A stretch of DNA of 64,000 nucleotides from Myxococcales bacterium (lineage in GTDB: Bacteria; Myxococcota_A; Polyangia; Palsa-1104; JAEUJZ01): NCBI GenBank assembly GCA_016794465.1, contig JAEUKA010000014.1:186001-250000 (forward strand), written 5' to 3'. Shown in pieces: positions 8,634 through 18,164 of this stretch. Made by a program: the position numbers and the translations under genes. The notes under the pieces are model-generated. The model was not told the origin of the DNA. It did not search any database and worked only from the letters and a program-made list of their open reading frames with translations. How positions within the stretch are numbered: the stretch's first letter is position 1; every line of letters begins with the position of its first letter.

Positions 8634-10630
8634 GTCGCAGGAATCTCGACGGCCTTCTCGACGGGCTTGTCGTCGGGTTTTTCGGTGGCTTTGGGCTTCT
8701 CCTCGACCGTGGGCTTCTCTTCAGCCTTGGGCTTCTCTTCGGCAGGCTTGGCCGCTTTGTCGTCAGCAGGCTTGGGCGCTGTAGCCGCCGTCGGAGCAGG
8801 AGCCGCTTCCTTTTTCACCGGACGACCCTTCTTCTGCGCATCGCCGCCCGCTTGCAGCGTCGCATCGATGGAAAGCACTTCCTTGCCCTTCTTCACTTCA
8901 AAGGTATCTGCCGACGACACCGTGCGTGTCCAGTTGGCGAAGCCGCCCTTGCGCAGCTCGATCTCGTGCTTTTCTTTGGTGTCAAGTTTTTTGATCACAA
9001 ACGGCGTCTTGCCGATCTTTTTGCCGTCGAGATAAACATCCACACCCTTGGGATTCGACGTGAGCTCGACAGTCCGCTCGATCGCCGTCAGCGTGAACGA
9101 AAGCGGCTCGCCCTCTTTCGGGTTGGCCTTGAGCTTCACTTTTGCTTCTTGGTAGCCAGCGAGCGTGATCTTCAGCTGCTTGCCGGCGGCAAGACCCGGA
9201 ATCCTCGTCGGAGTCGGACCAAACTGCTTGCCATCGATCTCGATCTGCGCCCCTGCCGGCTCGGTCGTCACATCGGTTCCCTCGGCGGGCTTGTCCGGCT
9301 TGACCGGCACACTCGTCGGCTCGGGCGGCTTCACGGCTGGCTCGACGGGCTTGATCTCGGTCGGCTGCGGATTCGTCGGCTGCGAGCTGCCGCTGCCCTG
9401 CATGCCGCCGTTGCTCACCGTTCCCACCGAGATCACCGTCGGAGGACCGTTGTCGATGGGCTTTTTGCTAAGCACCGTCGCGTAATAGGCTCCACCACCA
9501 CCCAAAAGCAGCGCCAGCGCCCCCACCACAGCGATCAGGCCGCCCTTGCCACCTTGCTTTGGCGGAGCTGTCACCGCAGCAGGCGGAGCATCCCCAAACA
9601 GCGACTCTGGCGCATCCAGCTTCGGAGGAGGCAGCGACGGAGGAGGCAGCGACGGAGCCACCGATTCGGGCTGGGAGGCAGCGCCTGCTGGTGCAGATAA
9701 GGGTCCAGACGATGGTGTTTCGACGGGTCGCTGTGGAGTTGCTGCCGATCCGGTGGGAGTACGGCTGCTATCGGCAATCCGCTGTTGCTGTTCCTCGACG
9801 GAAGCCGTGGGCGTCTTGGCCGAATCAGGAATGCCGCGCACCGGCTCAGCGGGAGGAGCCACCGGCTTGGACGGCGCCACCACCGGAGCAGCGCCCGGAC
9901 CTACCGCCGGCTTGAGCGGCGGGGCCATCAAGCCGAATCCCTGACCAAGCAGCGTCTTCGACAGTCCAGCCTTGGCCGCAGCCGGAGTCATCGGTGCCAG
10001 CGATGGATTTTGCTCGGCGGCCTTCTTGCGCAGCGCCTCGGTCACCGCCGCAGGACTCGCCTTCGTCGGCGCGTCCTCTTCCATCATGCTGCCAAACTGC
10101 ATCGCCTCGGCGAGCTTGTTGACCTGATCGGCCGCCATCGCCCGAGTCGGCTCGTCGCCAAACTCATTGTGCCCACCACCGCCACCGCTCGGATTTGCCG
10201 TCGGTGTCACCTGGCTCGGCGAGGTCGCTTCACTCATCGACGCCCGCACTCCGGCATCAAAGCGCGACTCGACGCCAGTCTCGCCACGACGGGCTTTCTC
10301 CGCCAGGATCTGCTCGAGTCGCTCTTGGCTATCGTGCGTCAGCTTGTCGAACCGCACGCCCATGCCCGGCGCCACCGACGGCTTGCTCGGGTCAGGAGCG
10401 CGATTCCACACCACCGTCCCCTCGCCCACGATCAGCGGCGCACCGTCTTGGAGCTGAAACTCGAACCGCAGCTGGATGCCGACCGCTTGCGGCTCCTTGG
10501 TGCGGATAAAGATCCCGCCCTTGCTCACATCCACCGAATACCGCTCGATAAACTGCTCGAGGTTGGCGGACTTGAACTTGATCTTCATCGTCAGCGGGGC
10601 TTTGCCCTTGGGGTTCTCAGAGGCCGACAT
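8630..10630 (-). CDS. PilZ (TIGR02266-type) and PEGA domain membrane protein
   Basis: 666 aa. Residues ~12-110 are a PilZ domain of the Myxococcus-type paralogue family (DVSKGGIFIRT, then GMGVRFDKL), which in other proteins binds cyclic di-GMP. A long Ala/Pro-rich linker follows, then one membrane span at ~358-382 with a Gly run. Outside the membrane lie two PEGA domains (~446-577: TTEPAGAQIEIDGK and SNPKGVDVYLDGKKIGKTP) and a Lys/Glu/Pro-rich tail. The layout suggests transfer of a cyclic di-GMP signal to the periplasm or cell wall. The ATG at 10630 has GGGAG five bases upstream; the frame is open to 10798 without family support. Its stop overlaps the convergent glycosyltransferase by four bases. 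Confidence 0.87.
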   Translation of the reverse strand: MSASENPKGKAPLTMKIKFKSANLEQFIERYSVDVSKGGIFIRTKEPQAVGIQLRFEFQLQDGAPLIVGEGTVVWNRAPDPSKPSVAPGMGVRFDKLTHDSQERLEQILAEKARRGETGVESRFDAGVRASMSEATSPSQVTPTANPSGGGGGHNEFGDEPTRAMAADQVNKLAEAMQFGSMMEEDAPTKASPAAVTEALRKKAAEQNPSLAPMTPAAAKAGLSKTLLGQGFGLMAPPLKPAVGPGAAPVVAPSKPVAPPAEPVRGIPDSAKTPTASVEEQQQRIADSSRTPTGSAATPQRPVETPSSGPLSAPAGAASQPESVAPSLPPPSLPPPKLDAPESLFGDAPPAAVTAPPKQGGKGGLIAVVGALALLLGGGGAYYATVLSKKPIDNGPPTVISVGTVSNGGMQGSGSSQPTNPQPTEIKPVEPAVKPPEPTSVPVKPDKPAEGTDVTTEPAGAQIEIDGKQFGPTPTRIPGLAAGKQLKITLAGYQEAKVKLKANPKEGEPLSFTLTAIERTVELTSNPKGVDVYLDGKKIGKTPFVIKKLDTKEKHEIELRKGGFANWTRTVSSADTFEVKKGKEVLSIDATLQAGGDAQKKGRPVKKEAAPAPTAATAPKPADDKAAKPAEEKPKAEEKPTVEEKPKATEKPDDKPVEKAVEIPAT

Positions 10631-10776
10631 CTTTGCTCCCAATCGAGGATTGCGCTCTATCGCTCGCCGTTGTTCCGTCTTCTGCTGACCATATACGTCG
10701 TCGTAATGTGTAAGGGAGAGCACAGTGGCGCGACGCCATACCTGCCCTCTGGTCGGCAGACAAGCCAATAGAGGCG

Positions 10777-12579
10777 ATGAAAAACAATAACATGACACAC
10801 ATTTTTTCGCTGAACAGTAAGAGTTCTCGTCGGATACTCCTTACGCCAGGCCTGCTCGGCGCACTCACCGCTGTCGTCTCAGTCGGCGGGGCGATGCCAG
10901 GTCAGGCGGCCTATCCACCCACCGCGACGGGCAGTCATGGAGCCGTCGCTGCCGATCACGAGCTGGCTTCCCAAGCTGGCGTCGAGATCTTGAGTCAAGG
11001 CGGCAACGCGGTCGATGCGGCGATCGCTGCGGCCCTGGCACTCGGAGTGGTCCAACCGGCGGGCTCTGGGCTGGGCGGCGGCGGCTTTTTGCTCATTCGC
11101 ACCAGCAGCGGCCAGATCGCCGCGATCGACTTTCGGGAAGTTGCGCCCAAGCTCGCCACCCGCGACATGTTCATCGATGCCAGCACCGGCAAGGTCGTCC
11201 CGGAGCGCTCCCGCTGGGGCGGCCTGGCGTCGGGCGTCCCTGGGGAAGCAGCCGGCTTTGCCAAGGCACTCAGCGAGTTTGGCACCATGAAGCCCGCCCA
11301 GGTCATCGCCCCGGCGCTGCGACTCGCGGATCGTGGCTTTCCCGCTGGTCGGCACCTGGCTCGAAGCGCCGCCGTGGTGGTTCCCAAGCTCGCCGAGCCA
11401 CATCCGCTGCGGGCCCTGCTGGCGCCGCAAGGCAAGCTTCTGACCGTTGGAATGACGGTGCGACGGCCCGAGCTGGCCTCGACGCTGCGCATGCTCTCCC
11501 AAGCCGGTTTTTTGGCCTTTTATAAGACCCAACCGGGCGCAATTGGCGACGATCTGTTGCAAGCCAATCGCAGCGCCGGGGGGCTGCTCCAGGCCGAGGA
11601 TCTGGCCTCGTATAAGCCGGTCGCGCGCACTCCGATGACTGGACGGTTTCGCAACCATCAGCTGTTTGTGATTCCGCCACCGTCGGGAGGCATCACCGCG
11701 CTCGAAGCGCTGCAAATCCTGAATGCCCGCCCTGCCCTTGCGCAAGGACCGACGGCCTCAGCGACGCTGCACGAGACGATCGAGTCGCTGAAGCATGCCT
11801 TTGCCGATCGCGCCAAGCTGCACGGCGACCCGGCATTCACCAACATTCCCGTCGAAGAGCTGGCGAGCGCCGCCTATGCCAGCGGCCGTGCAGCGACGAT
11901 TCAGCCCGATCGCGTCCTGCCCCCGCAGAGCTATGGCCGACCGGGCACCGACAAGCCGCTCTCCCCGCCACGCGACAAAGGCACCAGCCACCTGTGTGTC
12001 ATCGATCGAAACGGCAATGCGGCAGCCCTCACCACCACTGTCAACCTCTCGTTTGGAGCGCGCGTCGTCGGCGCCAAGAGCGGCGTCCTGCTCAACAACC
12101 AGATGGACGACTTTACCGCCAAGCCCGCCACCGAAAATGCCTTCGGGCTCGTGGGTGACGAGGCCAACTTGGTCGCCCCCGGCAAGCGCCCCGCATCCAG
12201 CATGACGCCACTTATCGCCGTTGGCCCCGATGGTACGGTGATGTGCGCAGGCGGCTCAGGTGGACCCACCATTGTCACCGGTGTCGTACAGACCCTCATC
12301 AACCTGATCGACTTTGGCATGGACGCCGAGGCCGCCGTCTCTGCGCCGCGCATCCACGCCCAGTTCCTGCCCGACAGCGTTCTTATCGAGCCCGAGATTC
12401 CCAGCGACGTGCGCGACAAGCTTACCGCCCGCGGCCATAAGCTGGTGGTGACGCCCGCCCCGCTCGAAACCGCAGTGCAGGTCGTCGTTTATCGCCCCGC
12501 CAGCGGCACTCAACCCGCGACCTGGACCGCCGCCAGCGATCCCCGCAAAGGCGGCAAGCCCGCCATCGCCCCCCGCTAA
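10777..12579 (+). CDS. ggt: Gamma-glutamyltransferase (glutathione hydrolase), exported
   Basis: 600 aa, normal length for the autoprocessed Ntn-hydrolase. Signal peptide at residues ~18-45 ending near GQAAYP. Family landmarks: GGNAVDAAIAAALALGV, GSGLGGGGFLLI, and KGTSHLCVID with Thr403 as the new N-terminal nucleophile after self-cleavage. The LLNNQMDDF block and GGSGGPTIV near the C-terminus complete the substrate site. It cleaves or transfers gamma-glutamyl groups from glutathione in the periplasm. It diverges from the PilZ/PEGA gene. The ATG at 10777 is the first start; an ATG at 10792 is also possible. Confidence 0.92.
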   Translation: MKNNNMTHIFSLNSKSSRRILLTPGLLGALTAVVSVGGAMPGQAAYPPTATGSHGAVAADHELASQAGVEILSQGGNAVDAAIAAALALGVVQPAGSGLGGGGFLLIRTSSGQIAAIDFREVAPKLATRDMFIDASTGKVVPERSRWGGLASGVPGEAAGFAKALSEFGTMKPAQVIAPALRLADRGFPAGRHLARSAAVVVPKLAEPHPLRALLAPQGKLLTVGMTVRRPELASTLRMLSQAGFLAFYKTQPGAIGDDLLQANRSAGGLLQAEDLASYKPVARTPMTGRFRNHQLFVIPPPSGGITALEALQILNARPALAQGPTASATLHETIESLKHAFADRAKLHGDPAFTNIPVEELASAAYASGRAATIQPDRVLPPQSYGRPGTDKPLSPPRDKGTSHLCVIDRNGNAAALTTTVNLSFGARVVGAKSGVLLNNQMDDFTAKPATENAFGLVGDEANLVAPGKRPASSMTPLIAVGPDGTVMCAGGSGGPTIVTGVVQTLINLIDFGMDAEAAVSAPRIHAQFLPDSVLIEPEIPSDVRDKLTARGHKLVVTPAPLETAVQVVVYRPASGTQPATWTAASDPRKGGKPAIAPR

Positions 12580-12663
12580 GTCGCGATTGTTGTGCCGCCC
12601 GACGCCGCTCTGGACCTGGCTTTCCGACGGCTGTATGGTGCGCCGCTTTTCCTACTCGCGCCG

Positions 12664-15360
12664 ATGGACATTTTGCCGCCCACCTCGCCTGCACTCTCGC
12701 TGTCGCTGACGCTGCCGCCGGGTCTTGTGCCGCTGCCGATCGATGAGCTGCTGCCGCACATCGTCGAACAGCTCGCGTCCGGTCCCAATCTGGTGCTCGC
12801 TGCGCCGCCGGGAGCAGGCAAGACCACTCGAGTGCCGCAAGCGCTGCTGTCGCTGTTTCCCGAAGGCGAGATCGTGGTGCTCGAGCCGCGCCGGATCGCC
12901 GCCCACCTGTCGGCGCTGCGCGTGGCCGAGGAGCGTGGCGAGCCGCTCGGTGACACGGTCGGGGTCCAGCTGCGCTTTGAGTCGGTGATCAGCAGAAAGA
13001 CGCGCCTGCGCTTTGTCACCGAGGGTGTGCTGCTCCGTCAGCTTGCCGCCGATCCCCAGCTATCGAAGGTCAAAGCGGTCGTTTTCGACGAGTTTCATGA
13101 GCGGCACTACCAGACCGATCTGCTGCTGGCACTGCTGCGTCGGCTTCAGCTGGGTGAGCGGCCCGAGCTGCGGCTGTGCGTGATGTCGGCGACGCTCCAC
13201 ACCGCCAAGGTCGCCGAGTTTCTGGGCGACTGTCCGATCGTCGAGAGTCAGGGCCAAAGTCACGAGGTTCAGATCGAGCACTTGTCACTGCCCAGCGACG
13301 AGCCGCTCGCGAAGCAAGTCCGCCGCGCCGTTCGTGAGGCCGTGCAGCGGGACCAGAAAGCCGACCCGCGTGAGCCGAGCGATCCGAACAAGCGACAAGG
13401 TGACATCCTGGTGTTCTTGCCGGGCGGGGCCGAGATCCGTCGCTGTCAAGACGAGCTGGCCGAGCTGGTGCCGCTGTTTTCTCTCGAAGTCCTGCCACTG
13501 CACGGCGATCTGCCTCTGATTGAACAGCGACGGGTGGTGGCGCCTCGACATCCGACTGAACCGCGCCGGGTGATCCTGGCGACCAACCTTGCGGAAACGT
13601 CGCTGACCATCGATGGGGTGACGGTGGTGATCGACAGTGGGCTGCATCGTCAGGCAGGCTACGCGCCCTGGTCGGGACTGCCGACGCTGAAGCTGGCGCC
13701 CATCAGCCGAGCCGCCGCTGCCCAGCGAGCCGGTCGAGCCGGACGCACCCAGAAGGGTCGCTGCCTGCGCCTCTACACCAAGCACGATCACGAGCTGCGC
13801 GCCGAGTTTGACAGCCCCGAGATCCTGCGCATGGACCTGTCGGAGCCGCTCTTGCTGCTGCACGCGCTGGGGCTGAAAGTCGACGAGGTCCGCTTTCTCG
13901 ATCCGCTGCCGCCACCATCGATTGAGTCGGCTGAGACGCTGCTGTACCGCTTGGGCGCCACGTCAAACAGGTTGCAGCTGACCGATCTGGGACGCTCGCT
14001 CACCCAGCTGCCGCTTCATCCTCGCCTGTCGCGCGTGCTGCTGGCGGGGGCGGAGCTGGGCATTCTCGACGATGCGGCGGTGGTGGCGGCGCTGCTCAGC
14101 GAGCGTGACATCTTGCTGGGCCACCGCTCGCTCGACTCAAGTGGACGGGCCCGCGTCGCAGCTTCGAGTGAGCCGTCCGACCTCGGGCTGCGGCTCGATC
14201 GCTTCCGCTGGGCCGAGTCGCAGCGCTTTGCGCGCGGACCGCTTTTGCGCGAGGGACTTGATGCCGATACCGTGATCCGCGTCGACAAAGCCCGCCGCCA
14301 GCTCGTCGATCGCGCCAGAGCTGCGGCAGTCCGTCGTTCGTTATCCCCAGCGGCCCAAGACGAAGCCCTCGGTCGCGCCGTCTTGGCCGGCTTTCCCGAT
14401 CGCGTCGCTCGTCGTCGCACCAAAAGTGGCAGTGACACCACCGAGCTCACCCTGGCGAGCGGTGGCTTTGCCGCGCAGTCGCCAAGCAGCGTTGTGCTGC
14501 AAGCCGACTGGGTCGTGGTCGTCGATGTCGAGGAGCGTGGCGGTCCGTCCGTCCCCGTCGCCCGCCTGCTCAGCGCCATCTTGGCCGACTGGCTGCTCGA
14601 TCTACCCGGCGACGCCGTCACCGAAAGCGACGAGCTGCTGTGGAATCCCGGCCCCGGCCAGGTCGAGCGCTGCGTTCGGCTCCGCTTCGGCCAGCTCACC
14701 ATCGACGAGTCCAAGACCGCCGCGCGACCCGATGATCCCCGCGCCGTCGAGCTGCTTGCCAGTGCCGCCAGCGCCCGGCCCGAAGCGATCTTCCGTGATG
14801 GTGATCGCTTGCCGCACCTTGTCGCTCGACTCACCGTCCTCGGCAGCGCCTACCCAGAGCTGGCCCTGCCACCGCTGTCACCGTCGGTGATTGCCAGCGC
14901 CGTGCGCAGCCTGTGCGAAGGCAAGACCGCCCTTCGTGAGCTCCGCGATCTACCACTCATCAGCGCCATCCTCCACGAGCTTTCCCGCGCGACAACGGCA
15001 AGTGGTAGCTCCGAGCGCAGCCTCAGCCGACTCCTCGCCGAGCAGCTTCCCGATCAGATCGTCCTGCCCGGCGGTCGCCGCACCCCAGTCCATTACGTCG
15101 CTGGTCAGCCGCCGTGGATTGCGTCGCGCCTGCAAGACTTCTTCGGCCTGTCCGAGGGGCCCAAGCTGGCCGGAGGTCGCCTGCCGCTGGTGATTCACCT
15201 TCTGGCCCCCAATCAGCGCGCCGTCCAGGTCACCACCGATCTGCGCGGGTTTTGGGCCCGACACTATCCGGCGATTCGACGCGAGCTGGTCCGCAAGTAT
15301 CCTCGTCATGCCTGGCCCGAAGACCCGCTGACCGCCGAGCCGCCGGCCCCACGTCGCTGA
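12664..15360 (+). CDS. hrpB: ATP-dependent RNA helicase HrpB
   Basis: 898 aa from the ATG at 12664 (a start at 12592 would add 24 residues of doubtful family fit). DExH-box helicase motifs in order: Walker A PPGAGKTT, EPRRIAA, DEFHERHYQTD (DEFH in place of the more common DEIH), MSATL, LATNLAETSLTIDGV and QRAGRAGR. A long C-terminal HrpB domain ends in RHAWPEDP. HrpB is a DEAH-type helicase; its job in most bacteria is not well defined. It follows ggt on the same strand. Confidence 0.93.
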   Translation: MDILPPTSPALSLSLTLPPGLVPLPIDELLPHIVEQLASGPNLVLAAPPGAGKTTRVPQALLSLFPEGEIVVLEPRRIAAHLSALRVAEERGEPLGDTVGVQLRFESVISRKTRLRFVTEGVLLRQLAADPQLSKVKAVVFDEFHERHYQTDLLLALLRRLQLGERPELRLCVMSATLHTAKVAEFLGDCPIVESQGQSHEVQIEHLSLPSDEPLAKQVRRAVREAVQRDQKADPREPSDPNKRQGDILVFLPGGAEIRRCQDELAELVPLFSLEVLPLHGDLPLIEQRRVVAPRHPTEPRRVILATNLAETSLTIDGVTVVIDSGLHRQAGYAPWSGLPTLKLAPISRAAAAQRAGRAGRTQKGRCLRLYTKHDHELRAEFDSPEILRMDLSEPLLLLHALGLKVDEVRFLDPLPPPSIESAETLLYRLGATSNRLQLTDLGRSLTQLPLHPRLSRVLLAGAELGILDDAAVVAALLSERDILLGHRSLDSSGRARVAASSEPSDLGLRLDRFRWAESQRFARGPLLREGLDADTVIRVDKARRQLVDRARAAAVRRSLSPAAQDEALGRAVLAGFPDRVARRRTKSGSDTTELTLASGGFAAQSPSSVVLQADWVVVVDVEERGGPSVPVARLLSAILADWLLDLPGDAVTESDELLWNPGPGQVERCVRLRFGQLTIDESKTAARPDDPRAVELLASAASARPEAIFRDGDRLPHLVARLTVLGSAYPELALPPLSPSVIASAVRSLCEGKTALRELRDLPLISAILHELSRATTASGSSERSLSRLLAEQLPDQIVLPGGRRTPVHYVAGQPPWIASRLQDFFGLSEGPKLAGGRLPLVIHLLAPNQRAVQVTTDLRGFWARHYPAIRRELVRKYPRHAWPEDPLTAEPPAPRR

Positions 15361-15405
15361 CATCGCCACCCTCATTCTCCGATCACGAAAGACCACGTTG
15401 CTACG

Positions 15406-16341
15406 ATGAATGTCCCTGACTTACCCGCTGTGCTCGGCCCGCTGTGTGCGCTCGGAAGCTCGCTGACCTGGGCGATCGGCTCATCTGTCTACACCCGCCA
15501 AGCCGGTCGAGTCGGCGCGATGGAAGTGAACTTCACCCGTGCCGTCCTGGCGTTCCCGCTCTTCCTCATCGCGGCGATCCTGACGAGCGGGCTGCCCAGC
15601 TTTGCCGCGCTGCATCCCGAAAATATCGGCTGGCTGTCGGTGTCGGTGATCTGCTCGTACGGCATCGGCGACATGATGTTTTACATGGCGGCGCTGCGGC
15701 TCGGCACCCCGACGGCGCTGGCCATTGGCTCGGTCTATCCGGTGTGGTCGACGCTGGTGGGGGCGCTGTCGCTGGGCGAGCACGTCGGCACCCAGCGGCT
15801 CCTCGGAACGCTGCTCTGCATCGCCGGAGTGGTGTGGTTGGTGCTGCTACACGGTGGGTCCCGCGCCGACAACGTCACCCAAGACAAACGAACCCGCGTG
15901 ATCGGGCTCTTGCTCGCGCTTGTGACCTCGCTGTTTTGGGCCGGCAACACCTATTCGGTCCGGCGCGGTGGCATTGGAGTCGCCCCGTTTGTCGTCAATG
16001 GCTTCCGCTATCTGGTCGCCTCGGTGGTACTCGGAGGGCTGTGGCTGCTGCGCTGGAAACGACAAGGCGCGCAGGCCATCGGACACAAGCGACTGCTGCT
16101 GTCCCGCCGCGAGCTGGTCCGCTTTGCCCCCGCCGTGCTCCTTGAGGCGTTCCTGGGCAGCTCGATCTTTGTCTACGCGATGACCCACACCGACCTGAGC
16201 ATCGCCACCCCGCTGGCCGCGCTGTCACCGCTGTTTTCGGTTCCGATTGGCCTGCTGCTCGGCACCGAGACGCTCGATGTCCGGCGCTTGCTGGCAATCG
16301 TCGTCACCGTCGCGGGCGTGATCTGTCTAGTGATGGCGTAG
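15406..16341 (+). CDS. EamA/DMT superfamily transporter
   Basis: 311 aa with ten predicted membrane helices arranged as two EamA repeats (first ~8-150, second ~165-310). Repeat ends show LGTPTALAIGSVYPVWSTLVGALSLGE and TPLAALSPLFSVPIGLLLGTETLD, typical of the drug/metabolite transporter family. Substrate unknown. The ATG at 15406 is 45 bases after hrpB. A 15-bp direct repeat (16330-16344 and 16349-16363) duplicates the last codons and stop. It converges on the acyl-CoA synthetase-like gene. Confidence 0.88.
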   Translation: MNVPDLPAVLGPLCALGSSLTWAIGSSVYTRQAGRVGAMEVNFTRAVLAFPLFLIAAILTSGLPSFAALHPENIGWLSVSVICSYGIGDMMFYMAALRLGTPTALAIGSVYPVWSTLVGALSLGEHVGTQRLLGTLLCIAGVVWLVLLHGGSRADNVTQDKRTRVIGLLLALVTSLFWAGNTYSVRRGGIGVAPFVVNGFRYLVASVVLGGLWLLRWKRQGAQAIGHKRLLLSRRELVRFAPAVLLEAFLGSSIFVYAMTHTDLSIATPLAALSPLFSVPIGLLLGTETLDVRRLLAIVVTVAGVICLVMA

Positions 16342-16387
16342 CCGGTTGGTGATGGCGTAGCCGACTGCCAAGCCGAAGCGATCGCGC

Positions 16388-18157
16388 TCAGCGCTCGCGC
16401 CGCAGCACGCCGGCTGCATGAATTACCACCGGCTCGGCAGCCAGCCGCACCACCAGATCGCCTTCGAGCTGTTGCTCTACGACACAGGCCGCGATCTGCC
16501 CGAGCAGCGTGGCCAGCGACTCGATCGCAGCCGGCTCACCGTCCAGACCCACACACGCCTGCGCCACTGCCTGCGCGTCGTCGGCAAACAGCGGCAGCAG
16601 CGCCGCCTCGGCTTGCTCGTCGCCACCGGGTACAAGCGGCAGGACCCGCAGTGTCGGCCCCAGTCCACGCTCGCTCGTCGTCCGAATCCGCAGCGACACG
16701 CCCCGAGGCACCACTTCCCGTAGCAGCACGTATTCATGCTGTCCCAGGAGCAGCGAGGTCTGCCGCTTGACCTCGGCCTGCGTCTCGCACAGCACCCCTT
16801 CCTTCGACTCCGCGCTGGCAACCTTGGTGACATCGTCGCCCGGCGGCAGCCCCGGCAGCACCCAGACCGGCGTCCCCAGCTTGCTCACCACCCGCAGCGC
16901 CGAGGTGGTCGTACTGACCGGCGCTTGCCTCGTCACCGTCGCCCCGTAACAGTGGAGCAGCCGCTTCACATCGTGATCACTCAGCAGCTCGCGACTGACC
17001 ATCTCGCCCGCAACGTAGAGCGGCGGCGGCAGATCGCCCAGCACCGATTCCAGTCGCTCGCGCACGGCGTGCAGCACCACCTGCGCATGCTGTCCTGTAG
17101 GCGTAGTCACTACGTGAACCGCTTGCAGCAGCGCCCGCAGCCGATCACGCTCTGACGAGTCGAGCAGCACCGCCGGTCGTGGTGGCCGTAGCTGAAGCAG
17201 CTGCTGTCGCGCCCCGCACAGGATCAGCAGCTCCGACTGCTCCGCCGCACGCCCGAGGGCTTGCTCTACCGCCAGCGCATCATCGGCATCGACGCGCAGC
17301 GGAGGCGCCATCCGCAAGGTCGCAAGCTCACGCTGGACCAGATCCGCCCCGGCTCCAAACACCAGCACGCTGGTCCGAGCAGGCTTGGCCACATTCCGCC
17401 GCGCCACCGTCCGCCCAGGGCTTGCCGGACCGAAGCCCGCATCGAGCAGCGCGCCGTGTGCCAGCCACTCCTCAAAGCTCGCGGTCACTCGGGTCAGCGC
17501 TCGCCGCGCCACTGCCCGCAGCAGCGCCAGATCGCGATGCTGCGGAGGCAACAGCACCACCGCCGGCTTGCCTCCCAAGCAGTCCAAGAGCGACTGCGGA
17601 CGCGCGCCTTTGCCCAGCGCCAGCAGCAGCCCGGTCGTCGCGGGATCGTGGGCCAGGAAGCGCAGCACCTCGGCAGGATCACCATCCCCGACCGAGATCA
17701 GCCAGGACACGCCGAGCAGCCTTTGCTCGAGCAGTGGCGGCAGCTCGGGCAGCGCATCGCGGCGCGGCACCACCAGCGCGACCCGACCCAGCCGGGGACG
17801 CTCTGCCATCGGAGCCGCCAGGGGCGCAATCCCATCGACGTTGTTGAGAAATCCAAAGCTGTGCGGCCCCAGCAGCGCCGCCGCGTCATCCAGCGAGATC
17901 CCGAGTCGTCCCGGCGGAACCTTGCCCCCTGAAATCCACACCGCCGCCGCTGGATCGAGCTGCGCCGGTCCCAGCGCCAGGTTGCTCCGTACCCGCTGCG
18001 CCGCCGGAGTCTCGCCTTCGACCCAAAAGCTACGCGCCCGCAGCAGCCGGCTGACATCCTCCAGTCGCTCGGTCGAAGCGGCTGAAGCGGACGAGCGTCC
18101 CACCGAGCTACTCTGCGCGGGTCGTACTGCCGACGGCTGAATGCGAGGCCTACCCAT
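16388..18157 (-). CDS. Degenerate NDP-forming acyl-CoA synthetase-like protein
   Basis: 589 aa. Similar in layout to ADP-forming acetyl/acyl-CoA synthetases: residues ~95-110 (GPHSFGFLNNVDG) match the end of the CoA-binding domain, ~130-215 match the ligase domain (LISVGDGDPAEVLRFLAHDPATTGLLLALG), and ~395-589 match an ATP-grasp_5 domain (LLSDHDVKRLLHCYGATVTRQ). Key parts appear lost: the SHTGALAG phospho-His loop reads TASFEEWLAHGAL, the N-terminal Rossmann glycines are missing, and the ATP-grasp GxGG segment reads LGPTLRVLPLVPGG. Catalysis is doubtful. It starts seven bases after the ETF-beta-like gene. The family assignment is by eye and divergent. Confidence 0.6.
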   Translation of the reverse strand: MGRPRIQPSAVRPAQSSSVGRSSASAASTERLEDVSRLLRARSFWVEGETPAAQRVRSNLALGPAQLDPAAAVWISGGKVPPGRLGISLDDAAALLGPHSFGFLNNVDGIAPLAAPMAERPRLGRVALVVPRRDALPELPPLLEQRLLGVSWLISVGDGDPAEVLRFLAHDPATTGLLLALGKGARPQSLLDCLGGKPAVVLLPPQHRDLALLRAVARRALTRVTASFEEWLAHGALLDAGFGPASPGRTVARRNVAKPARTSVLVFGAGADLVQRELATLRMAPPLRVDADDALAVEQALGRAAEQSELLILCGARQQLLQLRPPRPAVLLDSSERDRLRALLQAVHVVTTPTGQHAQVVLHAVRERLESVLGDLPPPLYVAGEMVSRELLSDHDVKRLLHCYGATVTRQAPVSTTTSALRVVSKLGTPVWVLPGLPPGDDVTKVASAESKEGVLCETQAEVKRQTSLLLGQHEYVLLREVVPRGVSLRIRTTSERGLGPTLRVLPLVPGGDEQAEAALLPLFADDAQAVAQACVGLDGEPAAIESLATLLGQIAACVVEQQLEGDLVVRLAAEPVVIHAAGVLRRER

Positions 18158-18164
18158 GGATCAC

